Source: an uncultured Prevotella sp. (GTDB lineage Bacteria > Bacteroidota > Bacteroidia > Bacteroidales > Bacteroidaceae). Taken from it: a stretch of 64,000 bases of DNA. The notes beneath the pieces were generated by a model that worked only from the letters and a program-made list of their open reading frames with translations, was not told where the DNA came from and searched no databases. Location: NCBI GenBank assembly GCA_944319945.1, contig CALUFN010000004.1, positions 1-64,000 of the forward strand, read 5' to 3'. Each line of letters starts with the position of its first letter. Positions within the stretch are counted from its first letter, which is position 1. A program made the position numbers and the translations under genes. Below are positions 36,056 through 44,049 of this stretch, piece after piece.

Positions 36056-37993
36056 ATGAAACATTTACCTAAACTTAACCGACTATTCCCGATGCTCGCC
36101 GCGGCAGCCCTGACCGCAATGCCCGCCGGCGCCTCGCAGGTGGAAGAGAAAGACTACGCAGGCTACCTCTTCACCTATTTCACCGGAAACCACATCGACG
36201 AGGAAGCCATTTGCTTCGCACTCAGCTCAGACGGCTACGACTTCCGCGCACTCAACGGCGGCAAGCCCGTGCTCGACTCCAAGCAGATAAGCTCTACGGG
36301 CGGCATGCGCGACCCCCACATACTGCGCTGCGAAGACGGGCAGACGTTTTACATGGTGGCCACGGACATGGTGTCGGGCAACGGCTGGGACTCCAACCGG
36401 GCCATGGTCTTGATGAAGTCGACCGACCTCGTACACTGGACCCACTCCGTCGTAAACATCCAGAAGCGTTACCCCGGGCAGGAGCAGCTCAAGCGCGTAT
36501 GGGCCCCTCAGACCATATTCGACCGCGAGGCCGGCCGCTACATGGTCTACTGGTCAATGCAGCACGGCTCAGGCCCCGACATCATCTATTACGCCTACGC
36601 CAACGACTCGTTCACCGACCTCGTGGGCGAGCCCAAGCCCCTGTTCGTGCCCGAGGACAAGAAGTCGTGCATCGACGGCGACATAGTATATAAGGACGGC
36701 ACGTACCACCTCTTCTATAAGACCGAAGGCCACGGCAACGGCATCAAGACGGCCACAACGCGCTCGCTCACGTCGGGCCGGTGGACCGAAAGCCCCGACT
36801 ACAAGCAGCAGACCAAAGAGGCCGTAGAGGGCGCAGGCACGTTCAAGCTGATAGGGCAAGATAAGTACATCCTGATGTACGACGTCTACATGAACGGCCG
36901 CTACCAGTTCACCGAGACCACAGACCTTGAGCACTTCAAGGTCATCGACCACGCCGTGAGCATGGACTTCCACCCGCGCCACGGCACCGTGATACCCGTA
37001 ACGGCGGCCGAGATGCGCCGCCTCACGGCAGAGTGGGGCAAGCCCGAGGGCCTGGCCGACGTGCCGCGCAACCCCGTGCTGCCCGGATTCCACGCCGACC
37101 CTGAGATACTCTACTCCAACCTTACGGGCCGCTACTACATCTACTCCACCACCGACGGCCGGCCCGGATGGGGCGGATGGTACTTCACGGCCTACTCGTC
37201 GGCCGACCTCGAGGACTGGACTTACGAGGGCGTGGTGCTCGACCTGCGCTCGCCCCAAGTGCCCTGGGCCAACGGCAACGCCTGGGCCCCGGCCGCCGAG
37301 GAGCGTCTCATCGACGGTAAGTATAAGTATTTCTTCTACTACAGCGGCAACCCCAATGACGACTCGGGCAAGCAGATAGGAGTAGCCGTGGGCGACTCGC
37401 CCGCGGGTCCCTTCAAGGACATGGGCCGCCCGATAATCACCGAGTCGCCCGCCGGCGGCGGACAGCAGATAGACGTCGACGTATTCACCGACCCCATGTC
37501 GGGCAAGTCATACATCTACTGGGGCAACGGCTACATGGCCGGCGCCGAGCTTAACGACGACATGGTGAGCCTCAAGGATGGCACCGTCACGGTGATGACC
37601 CCTAAGGGCGGCTCGCTCAAGACCTACGAGTACCGCGAGGCCCCGTATGTGTTCTACCGTAAGGGCAAGTATTACTTCATGTGGTCGGTCGACGACACCG
37701 GCTCGCCCAACTACCACGTGGCCTACGGCACGGCCGACTCGCCCCTCGGCAAGATCACGGTTGCCGACGACCCGATAGTGACCATACAAGACCCCGACAG
37801 GGAAATCTACGGCCCGGCCCACAACTCCGTGATACGCAAGCCGGGAACTGACGAGTGGTACATCGTCTACCACCGCATCAACAAGAACTACATAGGCCGC
37901 GACAAGTCGCCCGGCACACACCGCGAAGTGTGCATCGACCGCCTTGAGTTCAACGACGACGGCACCATACGCCGCGTCGCCCTTACCAAGTAA
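36056..37993 (+). CDS. Double glycoside hydrolase family 43 protein, secreted
   Basis: Encodes 645 residues. After the N-terminal signal (to about residue 27, ending PAGAS) come two five-bladed propellers. The first (about 33-330) contains GYLFTYFTGNHIDEEAI, GGMRDPHILRCEDG, RVWAPQTIFDREAGRYMVYWS and CIDGDIVYKDGTYHLFYK. The second (about 345-645) contains NPVLPGFHADPEILYSNLTGRYYIY, ANGNAWAPAAEER, QQIDVDVFTDPMSGKSYIYWGNG and YEYREAPYVFYRKGKYYFMWS. HADPEI gives the catalytic Asp of the second module. It likely acts on arabinofuranosyl or galactosyl side chains; linkage cannot be told. The fusion lets two activities travel together. Confidence 0.88.
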   Translation: MKHLPKLNRLFPMLAAAALTAMPAGASQVEEKDYAGYLFTYFTGNHIDEEAICFALSSDGYDFRALNGGKPVLDSKQISSTGGMRDPHILRCEDGQTFYMVATDMVSGNGWDSNRAMVLMKSTDLVHWTHSVVNIQKRYPGQEQLKRVWAPQTIFDREAGRYMVYWSMQHGSGPDIIYYAYANDSFTDLVGEPKPLFVPEDKKSCIDGDIVYKDGTYHLFYKTEGHGNGIKTATTRSLTSGRWTESPDYKQQTKEAVEGAGTFKLIGQDKYILMYDVYMNGRYQFTETTDLEHFKVIDHAVSMDFHPRHGTVIPVTAAEMRRLTAEWGKPEGLADVPRNPVLPGFHADPEILYSNLTGRYYIYSTTDGRPGWGGWYFTAYSSADLEDWTYEGVVLDLRSPQVPWANGNAWAPAAEERLIDGKYKYFFYYSGNPNDDSGKQIGVAVGDSPAGPFKDMGRPIITESPAGGGQQIDVDVFTDPMSGKSYIYWGNGYMAGAELNDDMVSLKDGTVTVMTPKGGSLKTYEYREAPYVFYRKGKYYFMWSVDDTGSPNYHVAYGTADSPLGKITVADDPIVTIQDPDREIYGPAHNSVIRKPGTDEWYIVYHRINKNYIGRDKSPGTHREVCIDRLEFNDDGTIRRVALTK

Positions 37994-38000
37994 GGGCTTT

Positions 38001-38028
38001 CCCGTCGGCGCCGGAGTGCGCCGACGGG
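38001..38028 (+). terminator. GC-rich hairpin after the double GH43 gene
   Basis: CCCGTCGGCGC 38001-38011 pairs with GCGCCGACGGG 38018-38028 around a 6-nt loop. There is no T tract, so read-through into the next GH43 gene (38075) is likely. Confidence 0.55.
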
Positions 38029-38074
38029 TCAACACCGATATTCTTACCGACCTTAAACGCTTAATAATAATATC

Positions 38075-39100
38075 ATGTTACGTATCAGCAGAATCCTCAT
38101 TTTCGTTTTGTTTGCCGCCGTGTCGGCCGCCGTTGCGGCGCAGGGCTTAAGGCACAAGAGCTTCAGGAAGGCCGTGCCGCGCGACTCAATCCTGCTCAGC
38201 GACCCCTGCGTCTTGGCCGACGACGCCACCGGACTGTATTACATGACCGGCACGGGAGGCCTGATGTGGACGAGCCGCGACCTCGACCTGTGGGACGGTC
38301 CCTACGTCGTGGCGCAGACGGACCCCGGCTCGTGGATGGGCCTCAAGCCGCAGATATGGGCGGCCGAGCTTCACAAGTACGGCGGCAAGTACTACTACTT
38401 TGCCACCTTCACCAACGACTCACTGACGATAGGCAGCTACAAGGGAGCCGTGCTGCCGCGCAGGGCCAGCCACGTGCTGGTGAGCGACCGCTCCGACGGA
38501 CCCTATCGCCCCATGAAAGACGAGACCTACCTGCCGGCCGACAAGCTGACGCTCGACGGCACGTTCTGGGTGGACACTGACGGCAAGCCCTACATGGTGT
38601 ATTGCTGGGAGTGGCTGCAAAACTGGGACGGCACCATAGAGAAGATCGAGCTGAAGCCCGACCTGAGCGGCACGGTGGGCGGGGGCAGACTGCTCTTCCG
38701 CGCCAGCGAGTCGCCCTGGAGCCGCGAGGTGGTGGAAGGCAAGGTGCGCCCCAACCGCGTGACCGACGGCCCATGGCTCTTCCGCACAGCCACGGGCAGG
38801 CTCGGCATGCTATGGACCAGCTGGATAAACAACGTCTACACGCAGGGCGTGGCCTACTCGGAGAGCGGCACGCTCGACGGTCCCTGGACGCAGGAGCCGC
38901 AGCCGATAACGCCGCCTAACTACGGCCACGCCATGATCTTCAAGGACTTCACGGGCCGCTGGCTCATGTCGCTCCACAGCCATAAGGACGTGAAGGGCCG
39001 CTACATACGCGTGCCGCAGCTCTTCGAGGTGGACCTCTCGGGCGACAAGCTCGTGGTGAAGAGCCACATAACGGGCAAGGCCGACGCAGCCCGTAGATAA
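38075..39100 (+). CDS. Glycoside hydrolase family 43, arabinofuranosidase-like, secreted
   Basis: Encodes 341 residues. Signal MLRISRILIFVLFAAVSAAVAAQ, then one GH43 propeller. ILLSDPCVLADDATGLYYMTGT holds the general-base Asp, LTLDGTFWVDTDGKPYMVYCWEW the pKa-setting Asp region, and NRVTDGPWLF a further conserved acidic blade; GHAMIFKDFTGRWLMSLHSH holds the usual His. It is likely an alpha-L-arabinofuranosidase or related exo-enzyme. It lies between a double GH43 and a GH51 gene with gaps of 81 and 42 nt, consistent with one transcription unit. Confidence 0.87.
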   Translation: MLRISRILIFVLFAAVSAAVAAQGLRHKSFRKAVPRDSILLSDPCVLADDATGLYYMTGTGGLMWTSRDLDLWDGPYVVAQTDPGSWMGLKPQIWAAELHKYGGKYYYFATFTNDSLTIGSYKGAVLPRRASHVLVSDRSDGPYRPMKDETYLPADKLTLDGTFWVDTDGKPYMVYCWEWLQNWDGTIEKIELKPDLSGTVGGGRLLFRASESPWSREVVEGKVRPNRVTDGPWLFRTATGRLGMLWTSWINNVYTQGVAYSESGTLDGPWTQEPQPITPPNYGHAMIFKDFTGRWLMSLHSHKDVKGRYIRVPQLFEVDLSGDKLVVKSHITGKADAARR

Positions 39101-39142
39101 GACGCTGGGAAATGAATATCAACGAATTAAAACCATAAAGCT

Positions 39143-41671
39143 ATGATAAGCAAGCATCTCTTGGCGGCGCTGTGCGCCTGCGCCGCACTTACGCCGGTCA
39201 GCGCCTGCGTAAACGGAGTGACGGCCGCGCAAGATTCCGTCTACCTGTTCTCTTACGCCACGGCGCAAGACGACGGCCGCAGCGGCCTGCGCTTCGCATG
39301 GAGCCGCGACGGCAAAGACTGGGCCGGCATAGGCAACGGCCGCGGATACCTGAAGTGCGACTATTCGCTCTGGGGCGCGGAGAAGCGCATGCTCAAGCCC
39401 GAGCTTATGCGCGGCACCGACGGCCTGTGGCACTGTGTGTGGCAGCTGCACGAGGGCGGCAGGGAGTACGGCCACGCGGCGTCGGCCGACCTTATAGACT
39501 GGCGCCGGCAGACATACTTCACCGCCGACGACTATGACGCCGTGGTGAAGCCCTCGTGGCCGCAGCCCGGGCGGACTAAGGCCGTGGTAGACGGCGCCGA
39601 GCGCGAGGGCACGGTGGTCAAGGCGGCGTGGAACGAGGTGGAGCGGCTGCGCCGCCATGCCGACTACGCCGACTACAAGGCGGCCCAATATGCCGAGACC
39701 ACCGCGCAAGACGGCACCCGCTTTGCAGGCCTTCAGCCCGTGAGCATGAGCCTCAAGGTGCGCCCCGACGACCGTAAGACCATAAGCGACAGGCTGATAG
39801 GCGTGTTCTTCGAGGACATCAACTACGGGGCCGACGGCGGCCTGTACGCCGAGCTGGTGCAAAACCGCGACTTCGAGTACGCCCCCGGCGAGAACAACCG
39901 CGCCGACGGTTGGGGCCCCGCTTATGCATGGAGGGTTGACGGCGGCGGCGCCTCGATGCAGATATCGGAGGCTAAGCCCGTGAGCGACGTCAACCCCCAC
40001 TACGCCGCCCTCTCCGTAGAGACCCCCGGGGCGGCCCTTGTCAACACGGGCTACGACGGCATAGTGGTGGAGAAGGGCGCCAAGTACGACTTCTCGATGT
40101 TCGTAAGGATAGGCGAGGCCAGTCCCGAGGCCGGCCTCTCGGTGCGCCGCTCGCCGGCCAAGCTCAAGGTGAGCCTGCGCACTAAGGATGGCACGGAGAT
40201 AGCAAGCACGGTGGTCAGGGCCGCGTCGGCCGAGTGGCGCAAGATAGACGCCGTGCTCACGGCCCAGGCTTCGGCCGACGACGCCGTGCTCGCCGTGGAG
40301 CCTGCCGAGGCCGGCAGCTACTGCTTCGACATGGTGTCGCTCTTTCCCCGCAACACCTTCAAGGGCCGCAAGAACGGCCTGCGCGCCGACCTGGCCCAAG
40401 CCATAGCCGACCTGAAGCCGCGCTTCGTGCGCTTCCCCGGCGGCTGCGTGGCCCACGGACAGGGGCTGGACAACATGTACAGGTGGAAAAACTCGATAGG
40501 GCCGCTCGAGCGGCGCAAGCCCATGTGGAACCTCTGGGGCTACCACCAGACGCTGGGGTTGGGCTTCTATGAGTATTTCCAGTTTTGCGAGGACATCGGA
40601 GCCGACCCGCTGCCCGTGGTTGCGGCCGGCGTGCCCTGCCAAAACTCGGCCTGCAAGCCCGGCGTAGAGCTGGGCGGAGGCCAGCAGGGAGGCATACCGA
40701 TGAGCGAGATGGAGGCCTACGTGCAAGACATCATCGACCTGATAGACTACGCCAACGCCGACCCTAAGACCAACAAGTGGGCCAAGATGCGCGCCGAGGC
40801 CGGCCACCCCGCGCCATTCAACCTGCGCTACATAGGCATCGGCAACGAAGATCAGATAACCGACGTGTTCGCCGAGCGTTACGCCATGATATGCAACGCC
40901 GTGCGCGAGCGGCGCCCCGGGGTGACCGTCATAGGCACGGTGGGCCCCTTCTACGAAGGCTCTGACTACGAGGAGGGCTGGCTCCTGGCCGACAGCCTCA
41001 AGCTGCCCGTGGTGGACGAGCACTATTACAATCCGCCGGCATGGTTCATACACAACCAAGACTTCTACGACCGCTACGACCGCTACGACCGCTCGAAGAC
41101 TAAGGTCTACCTCGGCGAGTATGCCGCCCACCTGCCCGGCCGCCCCAACAACATAGAGACGGCGCTGGCCGAGGCCCTCTACCTGGCCTCGGTGGAGCGC
41201 AACGGCGACGTGGTGGAGATGACGTCTTACGCGCCGCTGCTGGCTAAGGAGGGCCACACGCAGTGGAACCCCGACCTCATCTACTTCAACAACAATGAGG
41301 TGAAGCCCACGGTGGGCTATTACGTGCAGCAGATGTACGGCCGCAACACGGGCGACGCCTACCTGCCGGCCGACGTGACCGTGAGCAGCGAGCGGCCAGA
41401 CGTGCGCATGCGCATAGCCTCGTCGGTGGTGACTGACGGGCGGACGGGCGACGTGATAATCAAGCTCGTCAACATGCTGCCCGTGGAGGTAAGCGCCTCG
41501 GCCGACCTGACCGGGGTCACCGCAGGCGGCGAGGCTGCCCTCACCGTGCTCACCGGCAAGCCCGACGACCGCACGGCCCGCCCCACGGAGAGCCGCATAA
41601 GCGTGGGCCAGAAGCTCGACTACAAGATGCCCCCTTACTCGTTTAGTGTGATAAGAATAATGAAAAGGTGA
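39143..41671 (+). CDS. Glycoside hydrolase family 51 alpha-L-arabinofuranosidase with extra N-terminal GH43-like segment, secreted
   Basis: Encodes 842 residues. After the signal (about 1-27), residues 28-180 look like two blades of a GH43-type propeller (VYLFSYATAQDDGRSGLRFAWSRDG, MLKPELMRGTDGLWHCVWQLHEGG). GH51 proper runs from about 200: ISDRLIGVFFEDINYGADGGLYAELVQNRDFEY, a carbohydrate-binding beta-domain, then the barrel. Acid/base is Glu569 in GIGNEDQITD and nucleophile Glu626 in VDEHYYNPP. A C-terminal beta-domain closes the chain. It releases terminal alpha-L-arabinofuranose. The final codons run into a GGTGAAAGG repeat. Confidence 0.9.
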   Translation: MISKHLLAALCACAALTPVSACVNGVTAAQDSVYLFSYATAQDDGRSGLRFAWSRDGKDWAGIGNGRGYLKCDYSLWGAEKRMLKPELMRGTDGLWHCVWQLHEGGREYGHAASADLIDWRRQTYFTADDYDAVVKPSWPQPGRTKAVVDGAEREGTVVKAAWNEVERLRRHADYADYKAAQYAETTAQDGTRFAGLQPVSMSLKVRPDDRKTISDRLIGVFFEDINYGADGGLYAELVQNRDFEYAPGENNRADGWGPAYAWRVDGGGASMQISEAKPVSDVNPHYAALSVETPGAALVNTGYDGIVVEKGAKYDFSMFVRIGEASPEAGLSVRRSPAKLKVSLRTKDGTEIASTVVRAASAEWRKIDAVLTAQASADDAVLAVEPAEAGSYCFDMVSLFPRNTFKGRKNGLRADLAQAIADLKPRFVRFPGGCVAHGQGLDNMYRWKNSIGPLERRKPMWNLWGYHQTLGLGFYEYFQFCEDIGADPLPVVAAGVPCQNSACKPGVELGGGQQGGIPMSEMEAYVQDIIDLIDYANADPKTNKWAKMRAEAGHPAPFNLRYIGIGNEDQITDVFAERYAMICNAVRERRPGVTVIGTVGPFYEGSDYEEGWLLADSLKLPVVDEHYYNPPAWFIHNQDFYDRYDRYDRSKTKVYLGEYAAHLPGRPNNIETALAEALYLASVERNGDVVEMTSYAPLLAKEGHTQWNPDLIYFNNNEVKPTVGYYVQQMYGRNTGDAYLPADVTVSSERPDVRMRIASSVVTDGRTGDVIIKLVNMLPVEVSASADLTGVTAGGEAALTVLTGKPDDRTARPTESRISVGQKLDYKMPPYSFSVIRIMKR

Positions 41672-41880
41672 AAGGGTGAAAGGGTGAAACCGTTAGGCAT
41701 TTGGATTTTTCATTCTTCATTCTTCATTCTTCATTCTTCATTTTTCATTTTTCATTTTTCATTCTTCATTCTTCATTTACAATGATAACTCCCTGCCACC
41801 TTTCGCGCCGCGAAAGGTGGCTTTCGGGACCGCAATCCGCCGCCTTTCGGCCCCTGATTTGCGGCCTTTGCGTAAACCGC
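41660..41880. repeat. Intergenic repeat cluster: GGTGAAAGG, TTCATTC and GC palindrome
   Basis: GGTGAAAGG units, a variant centre ACCGTTAGGCATTTGGAT, and about ten TTCATT units (41708-41780) lead to a perfect palindrome at 41795-41821. Its arms GCCACCTTTCGCG and CGCGAAAGGTGGC flank one central C. More motifs follow (CCGCCGCCTTTCGGCCCC). No gene is seen between 41672 and 41924. Confidence 0.7.
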
Positions 41881-41924
41881 TGACACACAGACATATAACA
41901 ATCAACAATTAAACACCAATACAC

Positions 41925-43922
41925 ATGAAGACAATCAAGCTATTATTCGTATCCATGCTGGCCTGCGCCACGGCCTCGGCCCAGCATGCGGGCTACCCCA
42001 TCACGCCTGTGCCGTTTACGGCCACGCACGTGAGCGGAGGGTTCTGGAAAGACCGTCTCGACGCGTGCCGCAAGGTGACCGTGCCGCTGGCCTTTGAGAA
42101 GTGCGAGGAGTCAGGCCGCTACGACAACTTCGTGCGCGCGGCGAATCCCTGCGACACGTTCACCGTGAGCGGCTTCTCGTTTGACGACACCGACGTCTAC
42201 AAGACCATCGAGGGCGCGAGCTACCTCATGCAGACCTACCCGGACAAGCAGATGGAGCGATACATCGACAGCGTGCTCACCATCGTAGCCGCCGCCCAGG
42301 AGCCCGACGGCTACCTCTACACGGCGCGCACCATCAACCCCAAGCACCCCCACCACTGGGCAGGGCCCGAGCGGTGGGCCGCCGTCGAGGAGCAGAGCCA
42401 CGAGTTCTACTGCCTCGGCCACATGATCGAGGGAGCCGTGGCGCACTACCAGGCCACGGGCAAGCGCAACTTTCTAGACATAGCCATCAAGTACGCCGAC
42501 TGCGTGTGCCGCGAAATCGGCCCCGGCAAGGACCAGCTAGTGCGCGTGCCCGGACACCAGATAGCCGAGATGGCACTGGCCAAGCTCTATCTCGTGACGG
42601 GCGACAGGAAGTATCTGGACGAGGCTAAGTTCTTTCTCGACATGCGCGGCCGCACCTCGCGCAAAGACGCCTACAGCCAGGCCCATAAGCCCGTAGTGGA
42701 GCAAGACGAGGCCGTAGGCCACGCCGTGCGCGCCACCTACATGTACTCGGGCATGGCTGACGTGGCCGCCCTGACGGGCGACACGGCCTACATACACGCC
42801 ATCGACCGCATTTGGGACAACATCGTGGGCAAGAAGCTCTACCTGACGGGAGGCATCGGAGCCACGGCCAACGGCGAGGCCTTCGGCGCCAACTACGAGC
42901 TGCCCAACGCCACGGCCTACTGCGAGACGTGCGCCGCCATAGGCAACGTGTACGTCAACCACCGCCTGTTCATGCTCCATGGCGACTCGAAGTATTACGA
43001 CGTGCTCGAGCGTTCGCTTTACAACGGAGTGCTCTCGGGCATATCGCTTGACGGCGGCAGCTTCTTCTATCCCAACCCGTTGGAGTCGGCCGGAGGCTAC
43101 AGCCGCCAGGCATGGTTCGGCTGCGCCTGCTGCCCGTCTAACCTGTGCCGCTTCCTGCCCAGCGTGCCGGGCTACGCTTACGCCACGCTGGGCGACAGCC
43201 TTTACGTGAACCTCTTCATCGAGGGCACGTCTGACATCACCGTGGGCGACCGCAAGATCAGGCTCGCGCAGCAGACGGCCTACCCCTTCGACGGCGCGGT
43301 GACGCTGCGCCTCGAGAAAGGCTCGGGCGAGTTTGCCATGAAGATACGCGTGCCCGGATGGGCGAGGGGAGAAGTGGTGCCCAGCGCGCTCTACCGGTTT
43401 GCCGACGGCCGCGAGACCGAGTACGCCGTCAAGGTGAACGGCCGCGAGGTAAGCTCGGAGCTGCAGAAGGGCTACTTCGTGATAGACCGCAAGTGGAAGA
43501 AGGGCGACGTGGTGGAAGTCAGCTTCGACATGTCGCCGCGCGTGGTGACGGCCTGTGACAAGGTGGCCGACGACCGCGGCAAGCTCGCCGTAGAATGCGG
43601 TCCGCTGGTCTACTGCGCCGAGTGGTGCGACAACGCCGGCACCGACCTCTTCTCAGTCATGGTGCCCCGCAAGCCCGTGCTGACCGTCACCGACGACAAG
43701 GCTCCCGGCGGAGCGCGTGTGGTGACGGCGGGAGCCCAGGCCATAAGCTACGACAATGACGGCCGCCTCTCTACGCGCGACGTCACGCTGAGGCTCATCC
43801 CCTATTACGCTTGGGCCAACCGCGGCGAGGGCAAGATGGCCGTGTGGCTGCCCTACGAGGCCGGAGCCGTACACCTCGGTCCGGCCCTCACGGTAGGCAC
43901 CAACGAGTTTTTGGAAAGGTGA
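41925..43922 (+). CDS. Glycoside hydrolase family 127 beta-L-arabinofuranosidase, secreted
   Basis: Encodes 665 residues. Signal MKTIKLLFVSMLACATASAQ. The alpha/alpha barrel opens with SGGFWKDRLDACRKVTVPLAF. The zinc and catalytic residues known from HypBA1 are conserved: Glu334 and Cys336 in YCETCAAIGN, and Cys402 (nucleophile) with Cys403 in CACCPSNLCRF. GGIGATANGEAFG and EEQSHEFYCLGHMIEGAVAHY are other family marks. It cleaves terminal beta-L-arabinofuranose, found on hydroxyproline-rich glycoproteins and arabinogalactans. It lies between GH51 and a DPP4-like peptidase gene, which suits a plant cell-wall glycoprotein target. Confidence 0.93.
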   Translation: MKTIKLLFVSMLACATASAQHAGYPITPVPFTATHVSGGFWKDRLDACRKVTVPLAFEKCEESGRYDNFVRAANPCDTFTVSGFSFDDTDVYKTIEGASYLMQTYPDKQMERYIDSVLTIVAAAQEPDGYLYTARTINPKHPHHWAGPERWAAVEEQSHEFYCLGHMIEGAVAHYQATGKRNFLDIAIKYADCVCREIGPGKDQLVRVPGHQIAEMALAKLYLVTGDRKYLDEAKFFLDMRGRTSRKDAYSQAHKPVVEQDEAVGHAVRATYMYSGMADVAALTGDTAYIHAIDRIWDNIVGKKLYLTGGIGATANGEAFGANYELPNATAYCETCAAIGNVYVNHRLFMLHGDSKYYDVLERSLYNGVLSGISLDGGSFFYPNPLESAGGYSRQAWFGCACCPSNLCRFLPSVPGYAYATLGDSLYVNLFIEGTSDITVGDRKIRLAQQTAYPFDGAVTLRLEKGSGEFAMKIRVPGWARGEVVPSALYRFADGRETEYAVKVNGREVSSELQKGYFVIDRKWKKGDVVEVSFDMSPRVVTACDKVADDRGKLAVECGPLVYCAEWCDNAGTDLFSVMVPRKPVLTVTDDKAPGGARVVTAGAQAISYDNDGRLSTRDVTLRLIPYYAWANRGEGKMAVWLPYEAGAVHLGPALTVGTNEFLER

Positions 43923-44045
43923 AAAGGTGAAAAAGTGAGAAGGTGAGAAGGTGAGAAGGTGAGAAAGCAACAATGCATACGGCTTTAACTTCTTAGCGAG
44001 CAGAGCGAGCGATAACTTCTATAACTTCTCTAAATTCTAAAATAA
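43923..44045. repeat. Composite repeat, second copy of the 15601-15730 element
   Basis: GGTGAGAAGGTGAGAAGGTG units lead to GCATACGGC, TTTAACTTCTTAGCG and GCAGAGCGAGCGATAAC at about 43975-44017, nearly identical to 15643-15685, then TAACTTCT units to the ATG of the next gene. Confidence 0.75.
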
Positions 44046-44049
44046 AAAC

